This document shows positions 32,873 through 41,490 of a DNA stretch of 64,000 nt, piece by piece (the stretch's first letter is position 1; every line of letters starts with the position of its first letter). Under the pieces are notes generated by a model. It saw only the letters and a program-made list of their open reading frames with translations, ran no database searches and had not been told where the DNA came from. Both the position numbers and the translations under genes were made by a program. The DNA is from Streptomyces sp. DG1A-41 (GTDB lineage: Bacteria; Actinomycetota; Actinomycetes; Streptomycetales; Streptomycetaceae), in contig NZ_CP146350.1 of the NCBI RefSeq assembly GCF_037055355.1, forward strand, positions 4,487,001 through 4,551,000, read 5' to 3'.

Positions 32873-32956
32873 CCTGATAAGGATGAGGCCACAGGTTCAA
32901 ATCCTGTCAGCCCCACCAGCGAGAAGACCCCCAGTCGATACCGGCTGGGGGTCTTT
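32873..32956 (+). repeat. Right attachment repeat (partial tRNA-Ile copy)
   Basis: A copy of 30989-31072 with 4 mismatches. It lacks the 5' half of the tRNA and therefore cannot be a functional tRNA gene. It marks the right boundary of the element. Confidence 0.9.
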
Positions 32957-33030
32957 TGGTATCCGTGAGGTTCCTGTGACGACTGCCGATCCGGAATCAG
33001 CCGTACGCGTACACGGCTGGAGCGGTCCAG

Positions 33031-33447
33031 TTGTTCGACGTCCAGGGCGGCACGGACGGATGGTCCGATGCCCAGCCGGAGGATCCGGAACCGGTGTTCA
33101 GCGGGACCGACGACGGGACCGAGAAGTGGTGCAACGCCAACTCCGGTTCCTTCATCATCGAGCACATGATGGGGATGAACGTCGACCCCGAGGGCACGGT
33201 GGACGTCCTGGAAGGGCGGATCACCGTCGGTGGCACCGTGACGTGCATCAAGCCCGCGAGCGTCTCGCTCAACGGCCACGTCTTCCAGATCCAGAAGAAG
33301 GAGACGCCGGGGGCGTCCTACCAGACGACCGTGGCCTGCACGCCGGGCGCGCCCGTCCCGTGGGCGGTCAGCCTCACCAGCCCGGAACCCGGCACCTCGT
33401 TCCAGCCCGGGCACCGCGACGATGCGCAGCAGGGTCCGAGCGGATGA
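33031..33447 (+). CDS. Hypothetical protein, possibly a truncated secreted protein
   Basis: A 138-codon frame with a TTG as the only available start and GGAG eight bases ahead. It has two Cys residues (VTCIKP, VACTPG) and a beta-rich pattern (GRITVGGTVTC) like small secreted Ig-like actinomycete proteins. No signal peptide is present. It begins 75 bases after the right attachment repeat, so its 5' end may have been lost. Not confidently assigned to a family. Confidence 0.4.
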   Translation: MFDVQGGTDGWSDAQPEDPEPVFSGTDDGTEKWCNANSGSFIIEHMMGMNVDPEGTVDVLEGRITVGGTVTCIKPASVSLNGHVFQIQKKETPGASYQTTVACTPGAPVPWAVSLTSPEPGTSFQPGHRDDAQQGPSG

Positions 33448-33591
33448 CCGGGACCACCCGGTGACGGCCGACACCGGACAGCGGGAAACACAGGTCACGC
33501 TTTTCAAGGGCTGATCGCGGGGTGAAGAAGGCCCGGCGGCTCCTCGGAGCTGCCGGGCCTGTACGCGGGTCGCCGGGACATGCCGGGGATA

Positions 33592-33960
33592 TCAGCGCTG
33601 TAGCGGAGTGAGATGGTCCGCTGGGTCGCCATCGGCGTCGGTGCCGTCGTCGATGTAGTCGGCGGTGGGCGATGCCGTCGTGTCCGCGAGCGGGCGGTGG
33701 CGGCAGCTGGGGGACTTGCCGTGGGCCTCGGCGCGGATGCGCTGTTTCATCGTGGGGGGCAGGGCCCTGGCGCAGGACAAGGACCAGGGGGCCGTCGCCG
33801 GCGCCGTCCGCTGCTGCGGGATCAGCGCGCTGTTGCGCTTCTGCTCGGTCTGCGGTACCGCCGCGGCGGCGGTCGTCGTGACGAATCCGAGCGCCGTGCA
33901 CAGCGCGAGGCAGGCGGTGACGATGGCGGTCCACAGCTTCATGACCTTGTTCCGGGCCAT
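33592..33960 (-). CDS. Small secreted protein, DUF6344-like
   Basis: The 122-residue product starts MARNKVMKLWTAIVTACLAL and has a signal sequence to about TTTAAAAVP. The mature part contains the block ALPPTMKQRIRAEAHGKSPS, which I associate with the DUF6344 family of streptomycetes. Function unknown. GAGGGG lies close to the ATG. It is convergent with the fragment at 33031. Confidence 0.65.
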   Translation of the reverse strand: MARNKVMKLWTAIVTACLALCTALGFVTTTAAAAVPQTEQKRNSALIPQQRTAPATAPWSLSCARALPPTMKQRIRAEAHGKSPSCRHRPLADTTASPTADYIDDGTDADGDPADHLTPLQR

Positions 33961-34297
33961 AACCCCTCACTTTCGGGTTGGGCGATTTGCGTACTTTCCT
34001 CATGATGTGTATGGGGGCCGAGAAGTGGTGGACCGACGCCCGTGGCGCGTCGATGTTCAGATGAACACCACCCGGATGGACGCAAGAGGGGTGAAAAGGT
34101 GAGGAAGGAGGAGGAGTACGGGCGAAGTAACCGTCCGTCGGCGTGTGATCACTCTCCGGTCGGAGCGGTGTACTCCGCTTCTATCCCGGTTCCTGGGGCG
34201 GGAGTTGAGAGCCGACTCAGGTCACCGATCGGTATCGGTCGGTGTGTATAGTCGGGCGCCAGAGGTCCCCTACGTCAAGGAAAGACGAGGTCGCGCG
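33961..34297 (+). promoter_or_regulatory. Intergenic region upstream of the DLW-39 gene
   Basis: 337 bases with no convincing gene. An inverted repeat around CCGATCGGTATCGGTCGG lies near 34226-34244, and TATAGT follows at 34247-34252. The latter resembles a -10 hexamer and lies about 45 bases ahead of the DLW-39 start. A regulated promoter is possible but unproven. Confidence 0.4.
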
Positions 34298-34426
34298 GTG
34301 AAGAAGCTTCTCCTGGTCGCACTGGCCGCCATCGGCGGGCTCCTCGTGTACCGCCAGATCCAGGCGGATCGCGCCGAGCAGGATCTGTGGACGGAGGCGA
34401 CTGACTCCGTGCCCACGGGTTCGTGA
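34298..34426 (+). CDS. DLW-39 family small membrane protein
   Basis: A 42-residue protein with start MKKLLLVALAAIGGLLVYRQ and the family signature DRAEQDLWTEATD. It has one N-terminal transmembrane helix and a short acidic tail. The family is conserved downstream of gyrA in actinomycetes and has no known function. GTG start; ACGAGG lies 9-14 bases upstream. A terminator hairpin follows. Confidence 0.85.
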   Translation: MKKLLLVALAAIGGLLVYRQIQADRAEQDLWTEATDSVPTGS

Positions 34427-34450
34427 GTCACGACATTCCAAACCGAGCAC

Positions 34451-34480
34451 ACCCCGGCCGCCTCGCGGTCGGGGTTTTGT
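34451..34480 (+). terminator. Terminator after the DLW-39 gene
   Basis: ACCCCGGCCG pairs with CGGTCGGGGT around a 5-base loop and is followed by a TTT run: a typical intrinsic terminator. Confidence 0.88.
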
Positions 34481-34584
34481 GTGTTTGCGGGGACGGTGGA
34501 CGCGGCGGCGGGGCAGGATGGGCCACGGTTCCACGGTGTGTCGTTTCACGGCGGTTCTGCGGTCCGGTACGTGAGGGGTGGCGC

Positions 34585-35943
34585 GTGAGAGGACGGTGTC
34601 GTACGGCGTGGGGGCGTGCGGGCGCGTGGCGCGGTCGTCCTTCGTCGGTGGTCGTGCGCTTGGGCGCCGTGGCGGTGGTGCTGGGTACGACGGCCGCCGT
34701 GGTGCCCGGACAGGTTGCCCTGGCCGCCGCCGGGGCGTCCGGAACGGCGGTGTCGCCGAGCCCGTACGCCTTCGCCGACGGCGCCCGGAGCATCGAGGGG
34801 GCGAGGAGCACCGCCGACGCCAAGCTGCTGACGCCCGGAACGGCCTACAAGAGCTCCCTCCCGAGCAGCGGCAAGGTCAGCTACCGCCTCCAGCTCGACG
34901 CCACGTCGAACGCGTACGTCTCCGTCACCGCCGTCCCCTCCTCCGGCAGCACCGTCTCCGTCATCGACGGGCTCAAGGTGTCCGTGGAGGACGACGAGGG
35001 CACCCCCTGCTCCAGCGACACCGCGAGCTTCGGCGCCGCCCGCAGCCCGCACCCGATCGCGGCGTGGGGCCGGCGCGAGATCTCGCCCACCAAGCCGCTG
35101 TGCCGGGAGGCCGGGAACTACTACGTGTCCGTCGAGCGCGCCGACCCGAAGGGCGAGGGCTCCTCGCCCGGCGCCTGGGATCTGGAACTCGTCGCCATGA
35201 CGGAGCCCCGGACGGCGAAGACCGGGCCGACCAGCGCACCCGAGGTGTGGAACTCCGCCTCGCCCCAGCCGCTCCAGGGAGAGGCCGAGCGCCGCCGGGG
35301 CGGTGCCGGGTTCGCCGGGGCGACCCCGCTGGACCAGGGGGTCTGGCGGGACGACATCCTCCCCGGCCAGACGCTCTTCTACGAGGTGCCGGTCGACTGG
35401 GGGCAGCAGCTCCACGTCACCGCCGAGCTGGGCAGCTCGGCCTCCGGCGGCACCGGCTACACGCCCGACGCGCTGGACCTGGCCCTGTACAACCCGGCGC
35501 GCGGCCCCGTCGCCGACGTGGGCGTCGGCTACGACGGCGGTCAGAAGTCCGGCAGCCTGCCTCCCCTGCCGCCGGCCGACCACGCCAACCGCTACGCCGT
35601 CATCGGCCAGGTCGGCGCGATGCGCTTCGCCGGCTCCTACTACCTCGTCGCGCACCTCGCGGAGAGCGTCGCCGGCACCTTCGGGGACGGGCCGTTCAAG
35701 ATGACACTGCGGGTCCGGGTGAGCGGGGCGGCACGGGGCGGGCCCGACTACGTGGGGGAGTCCGAGCCGAAGGGCGTCTTCGAGGTCTCCGAGCAGGACC
35801 GGGAGGCGGCGGCCGAGGGCGTGGCCGGGGGAGACGACACCGCGATGCGGATCGTCGCCGTGGGCGGGATCGGCACCGGAAGCGCGCTGCTGGTGGGGCT
35901 CGGGGTGTGGACCGTGGTGGCTCGGCGGAGGAACGCCGGGTGA
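34585..35943 (+). CDS. Secreted, membrane-anchored protein of unknown function
   Basis: The 452-residue product has an Arg-rich N-terminus and a signal helix (LGAVAVVLGTTAAVVPGQVALA). A beta-rich extracytoplasmic region of about 370 residues follows, with a paired motif (YYVSVERADPKG; YYLVAHLAES). A C-terminal transmembrane helix (IGTGSALLVGLGVWTVVA) and RRR end the protein. I do not recognise an enzymatic family; overall design resembles envelope proteins tied to secretion or stress. The GTG at 34585 with GAGGGG upstream is preferred over the in-frame start at 34423. Confidence 0.6.
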   Translation: MRGRCRTAWGRAGAWRGRPSSVVVRLGAVAVVLGTTAAVVPGQVALAAAGASGTAVSPSPYAFADGARSIEGARSTADAKLLTPGTAYKSSLPSSGKVSYRLQLDATSNAYVSVTAVPSSGSTVSVIDGLKVSVEDDEGTPCSSDTASFGAARSPHPIAAWGRREISPTKPLCREAGNYYVSVERADPKGEGSSPGAWDLELVAMTEPRTAKTGPTSAPEVWNSASPQPLQGEAERRRGGAGFAGATPLDQGVWRDDILPGQTLFYEVPVDWGQQLHVTAELGSSASGGTGYTPDALDLALYNPARGPVADVGVGYDGGQKSGSLPPLPPADHANRYAVIGQVGAMRFAGSYYLVAHLAESVAGTFGDGPFKMTLRVRVSGAARGGPDYVGESEPKGVFEVSEQDREAAAEGVAGGDDTAMRIVAVGGIGTGSALLVGLGVWTVVARRRNAG

Positions 35944-36001
35944 GCGCCCCGTGGGCGTCGTAGAGGGAGCCGGGCGGGACCGGGCTGGTGTCCGCGGGTG
36001 C

Positions 36002-37565
36002 TCATATGCGGGTCAGGGCCCAGAACCCGACGGCGTAGCAGGCCAGGGCGAGGAGCAGGAGCGGGACCGCCACCCTGGCCGGGGGCCGGCGCGGCGGGGA
36101 CGGCGTTGTGCTCGGTGCCGTGAAGTCCCCTGGCCGGGCGGTGGGGTCTGCAGGGTGTGGGCGGTGTAGGGGGCGGTGGAGGTGTGGGTGGGCTGCTGTG
36201 TTGCGGGGGGCAGGGGCTGACGGGGATAGCCCGCGTGGCCCGGGTGGTTTGGGTGGCCCGGGTACGCCGTTGGGAGCGGCCGGGACGGGGACAGGGGGTA
36301 TGTGGGGTCGTAGGGGGAGTAAGAGGCCTGCTGGTGCGAGGCCTGTGCCTGCGCCGAGGCCTGTGCCTGCGCCGAGGCCTGTGCCTGCGCCGGGGGCTGT
36401 GCGTCGTGGTCCGGCGTGGGGGAGTCGGTGACGGTGGCCTGGGGCGGCGGCAGGTGGAAGCTGCCGGTGTCCGACATGGAGGGCGTCTGAGCCGGGGTGG
36501 CCGGCGGGACGGTGTCCTGGCGGGGGCCGGGCGGTACGACCGCTGCGCCCGGGTCGGACCAGGCGTCGCCCTTGCCGGAGGCGTTCTGCCGGGACCGCTC
36601 CTCGTACGCCGCCGGACCGGACCTCTCCCCGCCCGTCACCCGGCCGGGCGGCTCGTCCCCCCTCGGTCGCAGCCCCCGCGCTCTCTCCAGTGGGCCGTCC
36701 GGCGCGAACCCCGGGGGGAGCGGGCCGAGTTGGTCGAAGATCTCGATCAGCTCGTCGTCCGGGCCGGGCTCGGGGAGGAGCTCCGCGGCGGCGGCGAGCG
36801 CCTTGCGCGCCCCCGTGGCCGTACGGAACCGGGCCTGCGGGTCCGGCTGGAGCAGCGTGGCCACCACCTGCCACAGCGGCTCCGGAATGCCCTTGGGCGC
36901 GCCGGGAGTTCCGTGCTCGGCGAAGTACTGGATGAGCGCCTTGCTGTCCGGCTTGGCGCCCTCCAGCAGATACAGCGCGACCAGGCCCACGGCGAACAGG
37001 TCGGCGGGGAAGTCCGGCTCCGCGCCCATCATCTGCTCGGGCGCGAGATATCCGGGCGTCCCCACCACGAGGTTGGTTTCCGTCAGGCGGGGTTCGCCCA
37101 GCCGCATCGCGATGCCGAAGTCGGACAGCCGCAGCCGGGCCGGCCCGTGCCGGTGGCTTCCAGCAGGATGTTGGCGGGTTTCACGTCCCGGTGCACGACA
37201 TCCTCGGCGTGCACCGCGGCCAGCCCCGCCAGCAGCTGGTCGAGCAGCGTGCAGACGAAGGCCGGCGGGAGAGGGCCGTAGTCCCCGACGAGGTGGACCA
37301 GTGAGCCGCCCGCGACGAGGTCCATGGTGAAGAGGACCTTGTCGTCGTCGGCGGCCCAGCTGGTGGGGGCGAGCACATGGGGGTGGTCGATCCGCAGGGC
37401 CTGTTCGCGCACGAAGCGCAGCAGCGAGTGCGCGTCGCTGTGGAGCAGGACCTTGGCGGCCACATAGCGGCGGCGGCGGTGGTCCCAGGCGCGCCAGACG
37501 GCGCCGACCCCTCCGCGTCCGATCGGGTCGACCAGTTCGTACCGGCCGGCGAACACCTCACCCAT
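36002..37565 (-). pseudogene. Membrane Ser/Thr protein kinase, broken by two frameshifts as sequenced
   Basis: The first part reads MGEVFAGRYELVDPIGRGGV, with Gly loop, AAKVLLHSD Lys and HRDVKPANILL catalytic loop. Near 37140 one base appears missing, and the expected DFGIAMRLGEPRL continues in a second frame with GTPGYLAPEQ. A Pro/Gln-rich juxtamembrane region follows. Between about 36125 and 36160 a second missing base moves the C-terminal helix VAVPLLLLALACYAVGFWAL into a third frame. Adding both gives 521 residues with an N-terminal kinase and C-terminal anchor. Both shifts are of the same type, next to G/C runs. Confidence 0.8.
36341..36394 (-). repeat. Three tandem 18 bp repeats in the kinase juxtamembrane region
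   Basis: The unit GCCTGTGCCTGCGCCGAG (plus strand) occurs three times in a row, encoding AQASAQ repeats in the disordered linker. It is a likely site of slippage. Confidence 0.9.
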
Positions 37566-37809
37566 GGCTGTACGTCGCTCCTCCCCCTGTGGTCTCCCCC
37601 CTTGCTTCCCCCTCGACGAGCGTGACGACTCCCCGAAGGGTGAATCGGCTCCCTCGATGAGTGGTACCGATGAGCGACACACGTCCCCCTCGCGTCGACC
37701 GGTCCCCCGTACGGCACACGCCCCCTCGTGCCCGCCCGTACCGCGACGCATCCCCCGTCACCTCACCCACGCCCGCTGCCGAACCCCCTTCGGCGGCGGG
37801 GCGGTGGGA

Positions 37810-38358
37810 TCAGCTCTGGTGGGACTGGTAGTGCGCGACCGCGTCCGAGGTGCGGCCGGCGCCGTACACCCGGAGGAACTCCGCCAGTTCCGGGTGGGTC
37901 GGGGCGAGCGTCTCCGCGGCGTCGATGATGTCACCGGCCGCCGCGACCGAGCGCAGCAGCGACTGGATCTCCCGGACGACGCGTTTGACCGTGGGAGCCC
38001 CCGAACTGCTCGTCGTCTGTGTGGTGTTGCTGAGCACCGAGCCCCCCTGTGACTTCTTGATCTCCTCCATGCGCTCGGTGGCCTCGGCCGCGCTCACGCT
38101 GCCGTCCGCGACCTGCCCCGCCAGGTCCTGGAGCAGCTGCACGCGCTGCACCACAGCCGGGTTGCCGATCTTCGCCCGCTGGCCGCTCATCAGCTGCGAC
38201 AGCATCGGCGCGGACAGTCCCAGAACCCCCGCGAGACGAGCCTGGTTGAGCCCAAGATCGTCGATGAGCCTACGGAAGAGCGCCCCCAGCGGCTCCCCGT
38301 ACCAGTTCCGCTGCAGTTCCCGCGCTCTTGCGGTGGCTTCCTGCTGTGCGGCGTCCAT
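37810..38358 (-). CDS. XRE-like helix-turn-helix DNA-binding protein
   Basis: The product (182 residues from ATG at 38358) begins MDAAQQEATARARELQRNWY and has a helix-turn-helix (LGLNQARLAGVLGLSAPMLSQLMSG). An alpha-helical C-terminal region ending AVAHYQSHQS follows. The family is conserved beside this kinase in streptomycetes; DNA targets are unknown. GGGAG precedes the ATG. An in-frame extension to 38451 exists but lacks a ribosome-binding site. It is transcribed in the same direction as the kinase gene. Confidence 0.83.
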   Translation of the reverse strand: MDAAQQEATARARELQRNWYGEPLGALFRRLIDDLGLNQARLAGVLGLSAPMLSQLMSGQRAKIGNPAVVQRVQLLQDLAGQVADGSVSAAEATERMEEIKKSQGGSVLSNTTQTTSSSGAPTVKRVVREIQSLLRSVAAAGDIIDAAETLAPTHPELAEFLRVYGAGRTSDAVAHYQSHQS

Positions 38359-38538
38359 TGCGTCTCCCCATCGCTTCCCCAAGTACGGCGGTTCGCGGTA
38401 GCGAACCACGCCGAGCATCTTACGGAGAGTGGTCGGCGACGGGGACCCCAATCCTTTTGCGGAATCACGGGGGAGACCCGGTACTCTGGTCTCCGACGCC
38501 CGCCGGGACGTGGTTCTCCGGCTGGATGTTCCTCTTCC

Positions 38539-38611
38539 GGGGCCTTAGCTCAGTTGGTAGAGCGCTGTCTTTGCATGGCAGATGTCAGGGGTTCGACTCC
38601 CCTAGGCTCCA
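38539..38611 (+). tRNA. tRNA-Ala (TGC)
   Basis: Acceptor GGGGCCT pairs with AGGCTCC (one G-T). The anticodon loop TTTGCAT gives TGC at 38572-38574, and the T arm is GGGGTTCGACTCCCC. The CCA end is not encoded. Confidence 0.97.
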
Positions 38612-38618
38612 CTCTCGA

Positions 38619-38660
38619 ATGCCCTCCGATCTGCGGAAACGCGGTCCGGAGGGCATTTTG
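38619..38660 (+). terminator. tRNA-Ala terminator
   Basis: ATGCCCTCCG pairs with CGGAGGGCAT (38647-38656) and is followed by TTTTG. Confidence 0.8.
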
Positions 38661-38745
38661 CGTGGCCTGGGCACTCTGCGGAGGCACCTGAGGGGTGTAC
38701 CCCTGCGGTGGGCCGGGCGGGGGCGCTCAGGGATGGGCGACGCAT

Positions 38746-38759
38746 GTTTCACGTGAAAC
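38746..38759. promoter_or_regulatory. parS site
   Basis: A perfect GTTTCACGTGAAAC in the intergenic region between tRNA-Ala and the DUF5324 gene, about 18 kb from oriC on the gyrase side. Confidence 0.95.
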
Positions 38760-38886
38760 AGCACGACAGGGCAGGAGACTCGCAAGGCTCTCGAATCTGA
38801 GCCTCAAGTCTCCCGCCCCGCCGTGCTGCTGGATTCGGTGGCCGAGCGGTCGGATCCGCAGCCGAGCTTTCGGACCCGGTCGGCTG

Positions 38887-39588
38887 TCAGGAACGGTCGT
38901 CGCGCCGGGAGGCCTCGTCCTCGGCCTGCTTCGCCTCGACCTCCGGGTCCAGAACGGACTCACCGCTGCCGTCCACAGAGGTCAGGCGGCCCGACTCGGG
39001 AACCTCCGTCGCGGCGGGCGGCTCCACCAGCCAGTCCGGGTTGGCCTGCTTGTCCCACCACTTCCAGACCGCGAAGGCGCCGCCCGCGAGGGCACCCACA
39101 ACGACCAGCGTCTTCATGGCCCGGCCGGCCTTCGCCCGCCGCTCCTGCTTGCGGATCAGCCTCTGGACCTCCTTCGACGAGACCTGACCGCGCAGCGCGG
39201 CCATCGCGGCCACACTCCGGGCGGCGGCCTCGCTCGTGACGGGCACGGCCGTGGCCATCGCCTGCTCGAGCCTCGGCCTGGAGTACTGCGCCGCCTGCCG
39301 GGCGGCCTTGCGCGTGCGGACGGCGGCCTCGTGGGCGGCCTGGTCGACCTTCGGCGGCACGTGGGTACGGGCCTGCTCCAGATACGGCTGTACATGAGCG
39401 CCGTACTGGACGCGCGCCTGCCCGGCGGCCTGCGTCACCTTGGGCGCTAGCCGTACGCGTGCCTCGTGTGCGTAGTGCGCGGCCCTGTCCTTGGCCGTGT
39501 CGGCGTAGGGCGCCACCACTTCCGCGGCGTGCAGCACGCTGTCCTTCGCCGAACCAGTCGCGGCGCGCACGCTGTCGATGCGGGTCAC
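38887..39588 (-). CDS. DUF5324 family protein
   Basis: A 233-residue protein, mostly alpha-helical. The first half (MTRIDSVRAATGSAKDSVLH) is an Ala/Lys/Glu-rich amphipathic helix repeat like LEA or apolipoprotein-type proteins. One transmembrane helix (MKTLVVVGALAGGAFAVWKW) and an acidic tail follow. Function unknown. Typical for this position in streptomycetes. Confidence 0.82.
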   Translation of the reverse strand: MTRIDSVRAATGSAKDSVLHAAEVVAPYADTAKDRAAHYAHEARVRLAPKVTQAAGQARVQYGAHVQPYLEQARTHVPPKVDQAAHEAAVRTRKAARQAAQYSRPRLEQAMATAVPVTSEAAARSVAAMAALRGQVSSKEVQRLIRKQERRAKAGRAMKTLVVVGALAGGAFAVWKWWDKQANPDWLVEPPAATEVPESGRLTSVDGSGESVLDPEVEAKQAEDEASRRDDRS

Positions 39589-39973
39589 GGGTTCCTCCTC
39601 CTCGGTGGCGTACGGTATTTCGACTTTCCACCCTTTTACGGATCATGCCTCCCGGTGCACCACCGGGCATGCGCGGGCGGGCATCCGGGTCACGGGAGCC
39701 GGCTCCGGGCTGCCTCCGGTCGAAAACCGATCAAGAGCGGACTGAGTGCTGACCGGGAGCCGATCACCTGCAATAGCGGATGAATAGGGGATAACAGGAG
39801 CTTGTCGTCGACAATGCCACGGATCGTCGCCATGCGCCCCCGCCTCGGGGCTACTCGACTGGTTTTCTGCAAGCGATCGGCCCGGTTTACCTCCGGTGAA
39901 CGGAGGTCGGGCGACGCGGAGCCCCGTCCATGCGAGGATCAGGGAGTCACGGAAAGACAACGGAAGGCAGATC
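39589..39973 (+). promoter_or_regulatory. Region upstream of the peptidyl-prolyl isomerase gene
   Basis: 385 bases without a supported gene, between divergent genes. An exact inverted repeat ACCTCCG-gtgaa-CGGAGGT lies at 39889-39907, about 67 bases before the isomerase start, and could be an operator. Confidence 0.4.
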
Positions 39974-40501
39974 GTGGCTGAGCAGCTCTACGCCACCCTG
40001 AAGACCAACCACGGCGACATCGAAGTCCGGCTTCTGCCGAACCACGCCCCCAAGACGGTCAAGAACTTCGTCGAGCTCGCCCAGGGCGAGCGGGAGTGGA
40101 CCCACCCGGAGACGGGACAGAAGACCACGGACAGGCTCTACGACGGCACGGTCTTCCACCGGGTGATCAGTGGCTTCATGATCCAGGGCGGTGACCCGCT
40201 GGGCAACGGCACCGGCGGCCCCGGCTACCAGTTCGAGGACGAGTTCCACCCGGACCTGCGCTTCGACAAGCCCTACCTGCTGGCGATGGCCAACGCCGGC
40301 CCGGGCACCAACGGCTCGCAGTTCTTCATCACCGTCTCCCCGACGGCGTGGCTGAACCGCAAGCACACCATCTTCGGCGAGGTCACCGGCGCGGCCAGCC
40401 AGAAGGTCGTGGACACCATCGCCACCACCCAGACGAACCCGCGCACCGACCGCCCGCTCAACGACGTGGTCATCGAGTCGGTCGTCATCGAGACCCGCTG
40501 A
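39974..40501 (+). CDS. Cyclophilin-type peptidyl-prolyl cis-trans isomerase
   Basis: The 175-residue cytoplasmic enzyme speeds proline isomerisation in protein folding. Cyclophilin motifs include FHRVISGFMIQGGDPLGNG (catalytic Arg), GTNGSQFFITVSPTAWLN and KHTIFGEV. The GTG at 39974 has GGAAGGCAG upstream. No signal peptide. A terminator follows. Confidence 0.95.
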   Translation: MAEQLYATLKTNHGDIEVRLLPNHAPKTVKNFVELAQGEREWTHPETGQKTTDRLYDGTVFHRVISGFMIQGGDPLGNGTGGPGYQFEDEFHPDLRFDKPYLLAMANAGPGTNGSQFFITVSPTAWLNRKHTIFGEVTGAASQKVVDTIATTQTNPRTDRPLNDVVIESVVIETR

Positions 40502-40528
40502 GCGCCGGAGCCCCCACAGGGAACCAAT

Positions 40529-40567
40529 CGCCCCGCTCGTCCGTAAAGATGAGCGGGGCGGGCTTTT
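40529..40567 (+). terminator. Terminator after the isomerase gene
   Basis: CGCCCCGCTC (40529-40538) pairs with GAGCGGGGCG (40551-40560), followed by GGCTTTTC. Confidence 0.88.
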
Positions 40568-40590
40568 CTCATCACGACCTAGGGGATCTC

Positions 40591-41481
40591 ATGGACGACC
40601 AGGCTGCGGGCAGCCCGCAGGACGCCCACAGCGTCCCCATGTGCTACCGCCACCCGGGCCGCGAAACCGGCATCCGCTGCACCCGCTGCGAGCGCCCGAT
40701 CTGCCCCGAGTGCATGGTCAACGCCTCCGTCGGCTTCCAGTGCCCCGAGTGCGTCCGCAGCGGCTCCGGCACCGGTCACGCGCCCACGGCCGCCATGCCC
40801 CGGACGATCGGGGGCGGCGCCGTCACCGCCGATCCCCGCCTGCTGACCAAGATCCTCATCGGTATCAACCTGGCGGTCTTCATCGCCGTCTCCGTCCGCG
40901 AGTCGCTCCTGAGCGACCTCGTCCTGCTCGGCGCCTGGCCGCCGGCGCCCTTCACGCCCACACAGGGCGTGGCGGGAGGCGAGTGGTACCGCTTGGTGAC
41001 GTCGATGTTCACCCACCAGGAGATCTGGCACATCGCGTTCAACATGCTCAGCCTGTGGTGGCTCGGCGGCCCGCTCGAAGCGGCACTCGGCCGGGTCCGC
41101 TACCTCGCGCTCTACCTGGTCTCGGGCCTGGCGGGCAGCGCCCTGGCCTATCTGCTGACCTCCCCGAACACGGCGACGCTGGGCGCCTCCGGCGCGATCT
41201 TCGGCCTGTTCGGAGCCACGGCCGTGCTGATGCGCCGGCTCAACTACGACATGCGGCCGATCATCGCGCTGCTGGTGATCAACCTGATCTTCACCTTCAG
41301 CCCGGGCTTCAACATCTCCTGGCAGGCCCACATCGGCGGCCTCGTCGCCGGTGTCGTCGTCGGATACGCCATGGTCCACGCCCCGCGCGAGCGACGCGCC
41401 CTGATCCAGTACGGCACCTGTGCCCTGGTCCTCGGCTTGGTCGTCCTGTTGACCCTGTTGAGGACGGCCCAGCTCAGCTGA
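40591..41481 (+). CDS. Rhomboid family intramembrane serine protease with zinc-binding N-terminus
   Basis: Rhomboids cut transmembrane substrates within the membrane. The 296-residue protein has six helices. The catalytic Ser is in LGASGAIFGLFGA and the catalytic His in WQAHIGGLVAG. Before the first helix is a zinc-finger-like segment with Cys at about 18, 30, 33, 38, 41, 51 and 54 (CTRCERPICPECM). The substrate is unknown. ATG start with AGGGGAT upstream; reads toward crgA. Confidence 0.9.
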   Translation: MDDQAAGSPQDAHSVPMCYRHPGRETGIRCTRCERPICPECMVNASVGFQCPECVRSGSGTGHAPTAAMPRTIGGGAVTADPRLLTKILIGINLAVFIAVSVRESLLSDLVLLGAWPPAPFTPTQGVAGGEWYRLVTSMFTHQEIWHIAFNMLSLWWLGGPLEAALGRVRYLALYLVSGLAGSALAYLLTSPNTATLGASGAIFGLFGATAVLMRRLNYDMRPIIALLVINLIFTFSPGFNISWQAHIGGLVAGVVVGYAMVHAPRERRALIQYGTCALVLGLVVLLTLLRTAQLS

Positions 41482-41490
41482 GCGCGGGCG

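Larger units (their letters stand above)
30989..32956. mobile_element. Decayed integrated element at tRNA-Ile
   Basis: Flanking 84 bp direct repeats, an integrase gene beside the tRNA copy, and one membrane-protein gene define a 1.9 kb insertion. No replication, transfer or structural genes are present, and the integrase is truncated. It is therefore probably the remnant of an integrative plasmid or prophage. The intact tRNA is retained on the left. Confidence 0.8.

Noticed and set aside
32873..32918. Second tRNA-Ile gene
   Set aside because: Only the part from the anticodon loop to the 3' end is present; no acceptor 5' strand or D arm.
32782..33507. Leftward frame containing GLTGFEPVASSLSG
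   Set aside because: This peptide is the familiar mistranslation of tRNA 3' ends; the frame covers the partial tRNA-Ile copy.
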